This document shows, one piece after another, positions 55,250-64,000 of a DNA stretch of 64,000 nucleotides. The notes under the pieces are model-generated. The model was not told the origin of the DNA. It made no database searches and saw nothing but the letters and a program-made list of their open reading frames with translations. Position 1 is the first letter of the stretch; every line of letters starts with the position of its first letter. The DNA comes from Bactericera cockerelli (Eukaryota; Arthropoda; Insecta; Hemiptera; Triozidae), in assembly GCA_024516035.1 (NCBI GenBank), contig CM044966.1, positions 18,623,094-18,687,093 of the forward strand, read 5' to 3'. Made by a program: the position numbers and the translations under genes.

Positions 55250-56095
55250 AAATCTGAGCGGAAAACAACCAGATTTGAGAAATGAAAACAATAAAATTGG
55301 ACGAGCAGTAGATCTTGAACTTTGAATCAGACTGTTACAAAGGATAAACTGCTAGCATTGGAGTTGACAATATTATAATAATGGCGAAGATGATGATGAT
55401 GATGAGTGAAGTAGGTAGGTAAAAATATTTGCTTTGATTTAAAAAAAAATCTGAAAAAATATGATGAGTACGAGTATAAGTATACCATTACTTTTTCTTC
55501 ATTGTGATGTCAGTCTGTTGATTAAATATTAAATGTTCTGATTCATCCCTCATAAACTATGTCAGAGTGTTAAATTTATAGCACATAGAAATAGCAGCAG
55601 TAAAAAAATTAGTTTATTAAAGTATTCTATAACATTAAACCTTTTGTTTAGTGTAATTAATTACCTTTCAGTATAATTTGAAATCCAAAAGCTTAGAGGA
55701 CTCATATTTTAGACAAAATTCTACATTAAACTGTTCATATTTTTAAGTAATATTGCTAAAACCAAAAAATTTTAAACAAAATTTCTAGAAAAGCACAAAA
55801 AATATATTTGAAATAACAATAACTGATTATAAAACTTAAAATTACCGATATGGTGTGAAAAATAATAATATTTAATTATTTTAAAAATTAACTTTGTAAA
55901 ACAAACACTGGTTCTTTGATATGAATGAAATTTTCTGATCTGTTTGATATATTTTGAAAGTTTTAATTAATATATTTTTTTATTCACATAAAAAGTTGAA
56001 CTTACAACACACAGTAAAGGCATTATCTTAGTGTACAATAATTCGCTCAAATGTTGACTTCAAGTCTGTTTAGATATTTGAGAGGTCCAAAAGCG
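55250..56095. other. AT-rich stretch without recognisable gene
   Basis: No frame, exon or repeat family was supported. Confidence 0.5.
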
Positions 56096-56103
56096 TTTCG
56101 GGA

Positions 56104-57005
56104 AAAAACCATATGAATATACATAAGAGAGGGATAGAGAGAGAGAAAAAAGAATAGAATACAAGAGAAAAAGAGGAGCAGGCAATAGGGGGAAAAGAGA
56201 GAGAGAGAACATATGAATAACGCAGAGAAAGAGAGAGATAGAAAAGAGAGAGAGAGAGAGAGAGAGAAAGTACTGCTCGATGAAATAGAGTAATGAAAGT
56301 GGCAAAAGAGAGAGATAGCAAAGGGTCTATGTGTTTTAAAATTAGATCATGCGAGAGGAAAGAGATCTGAAAGAGAACGTATAGTGAAGGAAAAGTGGGA
56401 GAGAGAGAGATAGAGAGAGAGTGAAAGAGAGAGAGAGAAGAGAAAAGAGGAGAAAGTATAAACCAATGAATCAGATGTGTTACGAGAGAAATATATGAGA
56501 TGAAAGAAAAAGAACATTGAGTCAAAAGAAAGAGATAGCATGAAACTGAACGAAAGTATTTTGAATGATGTCAAAAAATGAACATTGATTAAAACGAAGT
56601 TGATTAACAATGGACGTAATAGTGAAAATAGATTACTTAAAAAGATAACATGACTATTGTGAAAATAAGACATAAGTAGAGAAGAAATTAGATAAATGAG
56701 AGAGATAGAGAGAGAGTAAAAGAGAAAGAGAAAAAGAAAAAAGAAAGAGTAAAAGATAGACAAAATAACGAAAAAGAGAGAGAGAGAGATTCACTAAAGA
56801 GCAACATACAATCATGAAAATAGACATCACTAAAAAAGAGAAAAATGAGAGAGAGAGAGTATAAGAAAGAGAAATAAAGATGAAAGAGAGAGAGATTACT
56901 TAATAAGAGCAACATAACAATCTTGAAAATATAGACATCACTAAAAAGAAATAAAATGAGAGGGCGTAGAGAGAGAGAGAGAGGGAGAAAAAGAAGGAAA
57001 GAAAA
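56104..57005. repeat. Purine-rich (GAGA) tract, ~900 bp
   Basis: Interrupted GAGAGA blocks run throughout, with a repeated ATCACTAAAAAGAGAAAAATG / ATCATGAAAATAGACATCA theme at 56,780-56,950. Minus-strand SLSLSL-type frames are artefacts. Confidence 0.85.
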
Positions 57006-57094
57006 CAAAGAAACAAACAAATGGGCTCACAGAATTACGCAAGGGCTTCACATAAATGGAAAGAATGACCTTCACGCCTGAAGTACATGAAGTA

Positions 57095-57535
57095 CAACGA
57101 GCAATTAGAACATAACAAATGGAACAGTGCAAGCTGCATTGATGAAAAACGGAACAGCGTAACAAGACAAGACACGTACAAAATCACATGGAATACATGA
57201 TATGTCAGTATTAAGTGACATTGCAAGACAATTTCGAATACCAAAAGATCTTGTTCAATTACTTCAGAAATATCATGGTACAAGAGGAATATGTAATTGT
57301 TCTCTACTGTCGCAATTTGATTGTTAAATATCAAAAGATCTTGTTCAATAACTCCAAAAGGACATAGTACAATAGAAATCATAATTGTTGAGAATTTAAC
57401 AAATACAACAGTGCAAGCTGCATGATGAAGAACGAAACAGCGTAACAACACAAGACATCACATGAGATACATGGAACACATGATACGACAGTATTAAGTG
57501 ACATTGCAAGACAATTTCGCAAAGTATACAATGCA
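57095..57535. repeat. ~300-bp segmental duplication around 83-bp repeats
   Basis: ACAGTGCAAGCTGCAT..GATGAA, AACAGCGTAACAA and GTATTAAGTGACATTGCAAG each occur twice (57,123-57,235 and 57,410-57,520). They flank two copies of the 83-bp repeat unit from 54.6 kb. Confidence 0.75.
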
Positions 57536-57719
57536 ATATTGAATGGATATATTGAATATCATACTTTTCTGTTCACTTTTCTGTATAATACTCATTAAAA
57601 TAAAGAGGTTAGTTGATGACATGGATATTCAGAACTATTGCCTGCTCATGAGAGCAAATAAGCTCGAAACAGCATGTTCTGGGCAGATGAGTTAGAGGCG
57701 AGTCCCGACTTCTTGGATA

Positions 57720-57775
57720 GAACATTAACCTCACCTGGTGGTTACCTTTCACTAAAGAGTGATATTATTATTCAT
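57720..57775 (+). repeat. SINE-B tail fragment
   Basis: AACATTAACCTCACCTGGTG and GTTACCTTTCACTAAAGAGT, the 3' end of SINE-B, lodged between partial copies of the exon end. Confidence 0.7.
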
Positions 57776-57793
57776 CGAGGTAAATTCCCCTAC

Positions 57794-57909
57794 CTGAGAG
57801 TACTGGGCAGATGAGTTAGAGCATTCCCCTACCTGAGAGTACTGGGCAGATGAGTTAGAGCTGAGTCCAGACTTCTTTGACAGGGCTGCGGTGAGCTCAG
57901 CCGCGAATG
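57794..57909 (-). CDS. Host gene exon 2 with duplicated 5' splice site
   Basis: The minus-strand acceptor is CTGTTTCAG (AG at 57,910-57,911). The 77-nt exon (57,833-57,909) ends TACTCTCAG/GTAGGG. It takes two bases to finish a codon opened by the exon at 62.0 kb (G+CA gives Ala), then reads FAAELTAALSKKSGLSSN, SSAQYSQ, and ends in phase 0 as the SH3 exon needs. The last 39 bp, donor included, are repeated immediately downstream. A second donor at 57,792-57,793 would add 13 codons in frame (to 116 nt). A third, degraded copy lies at 57,688-57,722. Function unknown. Confidence 0.65.
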
Positions 57910-57914
57910 CTGAA

Positions 57915-58690
57915 ACAGAATTAAGTTTACAATTAGTTAATCCACGATGTAAAATATAAGATTAAAGAAATAAAAAAATTAGTAACAAACAATTCTGATG
58001 TAACAAACAGCATGACTACCAGTGCATCAACATTTTTTTTTTTTTTGGAGATAAGATATTTCCAAGGTTTTATTGTTATGGTTTGTTTAGATTTTCCAAT
58101 TTCATGCTAAATAAATCCACTTATCAATGGAATCGTTTCAGCTTTGGGATATTTTTTTGATAATTTTGAGGGCATTCAAAGATTCACTTTAGTATTTAGT
58201 TTGTAAAATAATTAATAGGTAGGTAGCTATGTACATTTGTACAATCAATTTATGCGTAGGTACTCCACAAGAAGTGATGTTGAAATGAATTATGCAACAG
58301 TGCCGTACATCTTTATCAGTTATGCAATGCGCTGTGAAACGATGGCTCGTGGAAAATTTAAATCAGAAGAGTCCATAGTCGTATTTTTCTTTCTAACCAA
58401 AAAAAAATTCCTGGTTAGGTTTCTTCCAAATATTTCCATTTTATTCCAAGGTCATTCGTAAAATAAAAATGTGTTTGGTTACTTTTCAAGATAAACAATG
58501 GACTTAACCTATAAAAGAACTGGAAGCAAGAATTTTCTACTTCCACTTTGGTTAACTTTGGAAGTGGAAATTTTTCCTCTTCCAAAAGAAAAATGTCTTA
58601 CCTACTTAAAGTTTGGTTGATTTTATTTCCGTTTGGTTAGCTTTGGTTAGAAAGAAAAATACGGCTCATCTATTATTAAGAGCGCTAGTA
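57915..58690. other. Unannotated stretch
   Basis: 58,540-58,665 contains a short repeated theme (TTGGTTA(A/G)CTTTGG, AAGAAAAAT). No gene supported. Confidence 0.4.
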
Positions 58691-58880
58691 GTCACCGTTG
58701 CCGAGTGAGTTAGCGCGCTAGGCATTGCACGCATGGTGACCTGGGTTCGATCCCCAGGGGGGCAGATGTTTTTTCCTCTGTACTTAGATGTTCAGGGTCC
58801 ACTCATACATCGTGAGGAAAAATGAGTAGTTACTTGTATGAGTAACGACCATTGGCGGCATTACCAGGGTAAAAAGTAAT
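58691..58880 (+). repeat. SINE-E copy
   Basis: CACCGTTGCCGAGTGAGTTA, GCGCTAGGCATTGCACGC and box B GGGTTCGATCCCC, then CATCGTGAGGAAAAATGAGT. A well-preserved head. Confidence 0.82.
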
Positions 58881-59445
58881 TAATGTAAATAGAATAATTT
58901 GAAAAAGTGAAGGAGGCTCTTAGTAATGTTGCGGTACCCACAAAAATTGTGAAGAGGCTTTGTGTGCTTCACCAGTTTCACCACAAATAAAACCATACAT
59001 GCACAATTGCACATGCACATGCACAATGCACATATATACATACATTATTGAGAACGCTACGAACTACAATGAAATGGTTGATGGAGTTTGTATGCGCGCC
59101 GTGAATCCTCAATAATTATGCAATGTGCAAGGATTGTGATATTTACAAAAAAAATTAAGTATGAACCAATTGTACCATAAATATTTTACATATTTATATA
59201 TATGAAAATATTTATTTAAAACAGAACTGTTAAATCAAAGTAATCTTTCAACTTTTGTCTTATCTAAACTCAAACGAGTTATTATTTGGTAACTACCTAA
59301 CTTCCAAAATAACAATTTTGGAACAAAATAGATTTTCATGAAGCACATGATTATTTTACCTACCTATTATAATGGAATTTTTATTATTATTTATTCTGTA
59401 AATGCAGTTTCTTCAGTATCACTATTCTGTCCTGTGTTTAGGTAT
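58881..59445. other. Unannotated stretch
   Basis: A short CACATGCACAATGCACATA repeat is at about 59,005-59,045. No gene supported. Confidence 0.45.
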
Positions 59446-59446
59446 C

Positions 59447-59870
59447 GGTCTGGTAATCTAGAGATCGTGGGTTCGAAAGCCAGCCCTGACAAGAAAACTT
59501 ATCCTCTTATTTCACCACAACAAATACATGGTATGTATTTGTTAAAAGGGTTTTGAACTCCACCCTAATATTAATTTTTAAAAAAAACTGTATTTCTTTT
59601 TTGTATCCATGAAACAGGAGCTACTGTAGATGCTTGTGGTCTGTGTTGTAGCCTGCACATCCCATAATATGCATCCCCTCTGATGGACGAGAAGTGACAT
59701 AAAACTTCTCATTAAGGTGTCCCTTAGAAACAACTCTCGGCGCTGGGGTTCGAACCCGGGACCTTCCGCATGGCAAGCAATTGCTTTCGGTTTTGGGCTT
59801 CCTACTGCAATAATGAGAGTCCTACAGTCCTAATCGAGCACTAAAAAGACGATATTGTAATTATTATTCA
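59447..59870. repeat. Nested SINE-C and SINE-D fragments
   Basis: 59,447-59,520 is a partial SINE-C head and body (GATCGTGGGTTCGAAAGCC). 59,597-59,785 is SINE-D on the minus strand (TCCCGGGTTCGAACCCC complement, CTTCCGCATGGCAAGC). 59,790-59,870 is the SINE-C 3' part, so a SINE-D probably inserted near or into a SINE-C. Confidence 0.65.
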
Positions 59871-60170
59871 GAACGTAATACATATTTCAAAATTTATTCT
59901 ACGAGTTGGGGAATTTTATAAGCGCCTGTAAACAATGCTAAATATGCAATGTGGCTGACATGAAATAATTTATGTCTTTAAAAGAATAATAATAATATAG
60001 AATGAGAAGAAACATTCTAAGACCTTACGAGAAACCCTAAAAATCCTAATAAATCTATTTTTTTTTTTTTTTTTAGTTCATATAGGAGGCAGAAATACTG
60101 AAAATGGTGTTTTTAAAAGCGAGTTCTGACAGGCCACACATTTACACATTGTGTTTAATTTTTGTAGTCA

Positions 60171-60412
60171 GTGCACTGGTGGTCAAGTGGTTAACGCGCT
60201 AGTCCGGTAATCCAGGTAGCGTAGGGACCCCTTGGTTCGAATAGTACCCAGTGGATGATTTTTTCCTCATCAACTGGAGTTTGTGAGCTCATAATAATAA
60301 GATTCTGGGGGTTGGGTGGTAGAAAACGCTTTGAGCATTAACCTAAATAAATAAATATAAAAACCTCGCCTGGTGGTTACCTTCCACTAATGAGTGTTAT
60401 TATTATGATTAT
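60171..60412 (+). repeat. SINE-B copy
   Basis: GTGCACTGGTGGTCAAGTGG and GTTAACGCGCTAGTCCGG lead into the tail, which is interrupted by a short AAATAAATAAATATAAA insertion at about 60,344-60,362. It ends at AATGAGTGTTATTATTATGA. Confidence 0.82.
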
Positions 60413-60609
60413 TTTCGAGACTTTTTTCTTCATTTTTTCCATACCCCGTAAGAATGATAAATGAAAAGTGGTTCCAAAAAGGGTTCATATTTTAAACCGA
60501 CGCTAAAGTGGATCAAGGTTTGGGCACCGCTGATTTGAAAGGAGCCCGCATACTTGTGGATTTGCCAATCCCCTGTCAGTCAGACACTCGGCCTTAATAG
60601 TGCGAATAT

Positions 60610-60736
60610 TAGGGGGAAGGGGGAGGGAGAGAGAGAGAGAAGGAGGTGGGAGATAAGTAGAGAGGAGAGATAGAGTGAGAGAGAGAGAGAGAGAGGGAGG
60701 GAGAGAGAAAGAGAGAGAGAGAGAGAGGGAGAGGGG

Positions 60737-60775
<39 letters not shown>

Positions 60776-60990
60776 GAGGTTGGGGGAAAGATGCGAGGAA
60801 TAAAGGATGCAGAATCAATTATAAGGAGAGGTTGGAAAGAGAGGGAGAAAGAGAGAAAATGAGGTGAGGGAGAGAGATAATGGGGGAGAGATAAAGAGGG
60901 AGAGAGCTAGGGAAAGAGAGAGAGTGACAGAGAGAGAGAGAAAAAGAAAGAGAGAGAGAGAGAGAGAGATGGTGAATTAGAATTGATTGA
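60610..60990. repeat. (GA)n microsatellite clusters
   Basis: Two blocks of GAGAGA and GGGAGA (60,615-60,780 and 60,838-60,970) with a 60-bp gap. Minus-strand SLSLSL frames are artefacts. 60,991-61,310 is AT-rich with no gene. Confidence 0.9.
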
Positions 60991-61311
60991 GGGCGGTGAT
61001 TCTCATTGATTAATTGCAAAGGGCATTTTATATCAACGTCTATTTCTGCCTATGTCTAGAGAGCAAAATAATAATAAATAATGTGGTGTGATAATTTGAA
61101 TCAAGCACTCATGGTCAGAAGATTAATTAGGACATACTGTGTACATTGTACTATGTAATTATTATTTTTTAGTGATTAGTATAGTATATAATTATGTGTA
61201 AATCAAATTCTATATCGGTGTTTGCATTTGAACTTGAGCCCAGGGTCTCAGACTAGAGAATACAACCGAATCACAGATTTCATGTGGCACTTATTACTTA
61301 CCTTTAAGTTA

Positions 61312-62010
61312 TCATATTTGGGTTAATCACTTTCGTGATGTCACAACTACTCAAACTCACTTCACTAAATCTTTGCTGAACTTTAGACTTGAACCACCGA
61401 CCTCCAAGTTACAAGTCCGCCACCTTATCGATCAAGCTACCCAGAACAACACCCAACAAAAAAGGTGGGGTGGAACTTAATGGACACCCTGTATATATGA
61501 CTGTATAATAGATAAACATAACATTATGTTTAACAATGGCCACAACACACTCATCTAAGCCCCATTTGTTATTCGTCTCTTATACAACCACTACAGTGTC
61601 GGCTGCACCCGAGGCATGGCCCTATATTTATTTTTCCTAACCCTACTCTACACAATGAGGTATTGCCGCACATCTTTTTGGGTCTGAATTCGTCTCTTGG
61701 TCCCTGAACGACGAGCAATAAAAAGTTATCATATTTTTGTCACAACTACTCAAACTGACGCTCCTAGAATTTTACCGAACTTGGAACTTGAACCACCGAC
61801 CTCCACGTTAGAAGTCCGCCGCCTTTTCGATCAAGAACTGAGGTCGGTACTGAGATCAAGCTACTGCTCAAACCAAATATTACATCGAGATTTCCTAGAT
61901 GAATTTCCAGATTCAACATGAAAACACTTCAACTCTTACTGAATCCCCGCTGAACCGGGACTCGAACCACTGACCTCCGGGTTACAAGTCCGCCGATACT
62001 GAGGTCGGTA
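61312..62010 (-). repeat. Cluster of three SINE-A copies
   Basis: Minus-strand copies lie at about 61,312-61,443 (full head and body), 61,722-61,850 and 61,930-62,010 (head only). All carry the complement of GGAGGTCGGTGGTTCAAG-type boxes. 61,444-61,720 between them holds nothing recognisable. Confidence 0.75.
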
Positions 62011-62022
62011 CTTATTACTTAC

Positions 62023-62082
62023 CTTTCCGTTTCGTGGTAGCCATGTTCTCATCTCATCTATTCTGCATTATTTGAGACAGCT
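62023..62082 (-). CDS. Host gene exon 1 of the coding region (start codon)
   Basis: On the minus strand, acceptor TCTCTCTGTTTCAG (AG at 62,083-62,084) is followed by 38 nt of leader. Then comes ATG at 62,044 in a good context (GAACATGG) encoding MATTKRK, and donor GGAAAG/GTAAGTAA (GT at 62,021-62,022). An in-frame TGA precedes the ATG. The exon leaves one base of a codon, matching the acceptor phase at 57,909. The leader also holds two short upstream frames (ATG...TGA of four and two codons). A further 5' exon must lie to the right, possibly outside the window. Confidence 0.6.
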
Positions 62083-62099
62083 CTGAAACAGAGAGACAT

Positions 62100-62510
62100 A
62101 AGAATATAGTTAGGTTTTTTTGGTTTAACACCGCTTTCAACTACATTATTATTATTATTAAACAGTTTATTAGATACTAGCCGTTTGCCCGTTCTTTGCA
62201 ACGGGACTAAATTTCAAATTTACTAAGGCATGGCCGTACTGCTGGACAGCAATGCCTTTTTGAACTTTTTATAATTTTTCTGGACAAAGCGATAATGGTT
62301 TTGGGGGGGTCAATTCTGAGACATTTTTCGCTATCTCTTACCGTTTTGGCTAAAGTAGTCCTTTTTTTCTGTTTTATATACATATACATAGAGATAAATG
62401 GACATTATGTACATACAAAAAATAATTGTTTTAACAATGAAAAAAAAAATGGAAACAATATTTATACAATAAAAATGAAAAAGAATAGAAAATATATAAA
62501 AACATATTAT
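62100..62510. other. Unannotated stretch with Helitron/MITE-like motif
   Basis: TACTAGCCGTTTGCCCGTTC and TTTGCAACGGGACTAAATTT near 62,176-62,215 resemble a common arthropod repeat start. The rest is AT-rich. Confidence 0.35.
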
Positions 62511-62514
62511 GTCC

Positions 62515-62580
62515 TAACTAAAGGGCTGGGTTATTGCCTATGGCAATCTCTTCCACCCAACTCTTTAGTAATGTTCCATT
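62515..62580 (-). repeat. LINE-like 3' tail, proximal part
   Basis: GGGTTATTGCCTATGGCAAT and CTCTTCCACCCAACTC are the complement of the tail start seen at 10,861. Confidence 0.6.
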
Positions 62581-62639
62581 TAGTTTAGGTATTTATGTAT
62601 TTGAATTATTATTATGTACGATAAAAACATAATCTATTC

Positions 62640-62820
62640 TATTCTATTCTACAGAATGCTAAAGGTATGCGTCGCTATGGTCGCGGCTACGATCTCAATG
62701 CGAATTAATTCGGCCCATATTTCACCAATGATTAAGATGATAAAATTAAATTCCCTCGGCGCGGGGAAGCTGCTGTTTCATCCGCGTCCAGGGTGCAACA
62801 GAAGACCAAAGTTGTCATAT
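62640..62820. other. GC-richer island of unknown nature
   Basis: GCTAAAGGTATGCGTCGCTA, TGGTCGCGGCTACGATCTCA and CCCTCGGCGCGGGGAAGCTG stand out from the AT-rich surroundings. No frame is open through it on either strand. It could be a transposon fragment or a non-coding first exon or promoter. Confidence 0.35.
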
Positions 62821-62828
62821 TTGAGTTG

Positions 62829-62945
62829 ATCACTGGTAGTCAAGTGATTAACACGCTAGTCTGGTAATCCAGGAATCCGTTGGTTCGAATCCCACCCAGT
62901 ACATGAATTTTTCCTCATTAATTTGAGTTTGTGACCACTTATTTA
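62829..62945 (+). repeat. SINE-B copy, 5' part
   Basis: CACTGGTAGTCAAGTGATTA, box B GTTGGTTCGAATCCC and the start of the body (TTCCTCATTAATTTGAGTTT), then AT-rich DNA to 63,100. Confidence 0.75.
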
Positions 62946-63177
62946 TTTTTATTTTTTTAAATAATAAATTTACGGAACGATTTTCCATTTAATCACATTG
63001 TTTAAACATAAAAATTAATTATTTAAAATTGTTTAATTATTTAAAATAAAAATATCATTAAAATTAAAAAATAGTTTTAACAATATCTTTAGCATTACTT
63101 TGGAAGAAATCAAAGTTTCCACCTCTTCTATTCCCTAACGATTGAATTCTATTCATAGGGGAATATTGTTTCAGACT

Positions 63178-63481
63178 AACACTTTCAGCGCCAGGTGATA
63201 CATGGAAGTATCACCTGGCTCTGCGCTAGTATGAACATGGTGATACTTCAAAGTATCACCCACAGAGTCTTCTATAAGACGCTGGTGATACTTGTGAGTA
63301 ACACTTTTTATGTTTAACATGAGGAATGTGTTGCTCTGGCCTAGCAGTATCCAAGAAAATGTCAAATTTTTGTCAAAATCTCTTCCCCAGACCAGTGATA
63401 CTTTGAAGTATCACCACATCAAAATCACACCTGGCCTATGAATGAAAATAGTCGAAAATACAGTTGGCGGTGAAAGTGCTA
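63178..63481. mobile_element. Small TIR element with four repeated palindromes
   Basis: Ends ACACTTTCAGCGCCAG and the complement of TTGGCGGTGAAAGTGC form ~16-bp imperfect terminal inverted repeats about 300 bp apart. Inside, palindromes with arms GGTGATACTT / AAGTATCACC or close variants lie at 63,194-63,215, 63,239-63,260, 63,284-63,305 (degraded) and 63,395-63,414. The first extends to 28 bp. No protein is encoded. Confidence 0.7.
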
Positions 63482-63675
63482 AAAATTAGATCTTGTTGGT
63501 CTTGATTTTGACTTTAAAATTTTTTCTTCGATTACAAGACTAGAGCCTTGACCAATACGTTCAGTTGACTTTAAAATTGATTTTACCAAGTAATTCAGAG
63601 AATAAATTTCATTTTTTAAAAGTTTTATAAGGAAAGTCAAAGCGTTTATTTCCCTTCGTTTTTAATAATAAGAAG

Positions 63676-63870
63676 ACTCTGAGTGTTAGGTGGTAGAAAA
63701 TGTTTTAAGCATTAACCTTGCCTGGTGGTTACCTTCCACTAAAGAGTGTTATACCTCACCCAGCCTGGGTTGGGGCGTAATAACAGCATCACAAAGTCTT
63801 CACCTTGCTGGACGTTGCTTAACGTCGTTGATCCTAGGAGAATTGGTGTTTTTAATGCGACATGAACACT
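63676..63870. repeat. SINE-B tail followed by 5S-derived SINE (minus)
   Basis: 63,676-63,752 is a SINE-B 3' end on the plus strand. 63,755-63,870 is the shared body plus a 5S-like head on the minus strand (complement of GTTAAGCAACGTCCAGCAAG; GATCCTAGGAGAATTGGTGT on the plus strand). Confidence 0.65.
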
Positions 63871-63904
63871 GCCGCTGGCTAGTTGTGCTTTCTACTAGTC
63901 TTCA

Positions 63905-64000
63905 AAACCGACCTCAGTAGCTTGATCGATAAGGCGTCAGACTTGTAACCTGGAGGTCGGTGGTTCAAGTCCTAATTTCGGCAAAAATTTAACAGCGTCA
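63905..64000 (+). repeat. SINE-A copy, cut by the window end
   Basis: ACCGACCTCAGTAGCTTGAT, CGATAAGGCGTCAGACTTGT and box B GGTGGTTCAAGTCC form the clearest head of this family. The body runs off the window. Confidence 0.8.

Noticed and set aside
60609..61019. SLSLS-type minus-strand frames
   Set aside because: They fall in (GA)n microsatellite DNA.

Overview
The window looks like nuclear DNA from an arthropod, most likely an insect. It is AT-rich, split by long introns, and packed with pol III-derived SINEs, LINE 3' ends, microsatellites and a gypsy-type LTR retrotransposon of the 17.6/297 kind. A hemipteran is my weak guess. There are no operons, prokaryotic signals or CRISPR arrays.

Layout. 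98-7743 is a structurally complete, very recent gypsy-like element on the minus strand. It has two 437-bp LTRs with no difference that I can see, a TACA target duplication, a tRNA-Ser-type primer site, a polypurine tract, overlapping gag and pol, and a damaged env. 7.85-9.55 kb is a tandem array with a 146-bp period. 9.6-33 kb is a mosaic of SINEs, LINE tails, a ~295-bp-arm inverted repeat (12.45-13.06 kb), a second 146-bp-period array (17.9-19.9 kb), a third at about 146-150 bp (25.2-26.1 kb), and pyrimidine, CT and poly-C tracts. 33.2-43.3 kb holds the dominant gene: an intronless minus-strand frame of 2,854 codons made largely of 'PGQ' beta-type repeats. It includes nine nearly identical 171-aa (513-bp) units, and its C-terminal part continues after two apparent frameshifts. 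43.4-64 kb is again repeat-dense, with LINE ORF2 remnants, two long copies of a hairpin-ended element, minisatellites, purine tracts and a small inverted-repeat element carrying four copies of a palindrome.

A second host gene can be pieced together from short exons. On the minus strand I read exons at 62,023-62,082 (start codon), 57,833-57,909, 20,655-20,788 (SH3-like) and 12,013-12,192. All have consensus splice sites, and the reading phases fit in that order (1, 0, 2). If this is right, the giant repeat gene sits in the ~37-kb intron of an SH3-containing gene on the same strand, and most repeats here are intronic insertions. The protein could not be named. A short motif in its fourth exon resembles the capping-protein-interacting motif, which hints at an actin-related adaptor.

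The least explained items are the giant repeat gene, the shared ~146-bp period of three unrelated arrays, the tandemly duplicated 5' splice sites at two exons of one gene, SINEs in which 5S rRNA-like and tRNA-like heads share one body, and the palindrome-bearing element near 63.3 kb.
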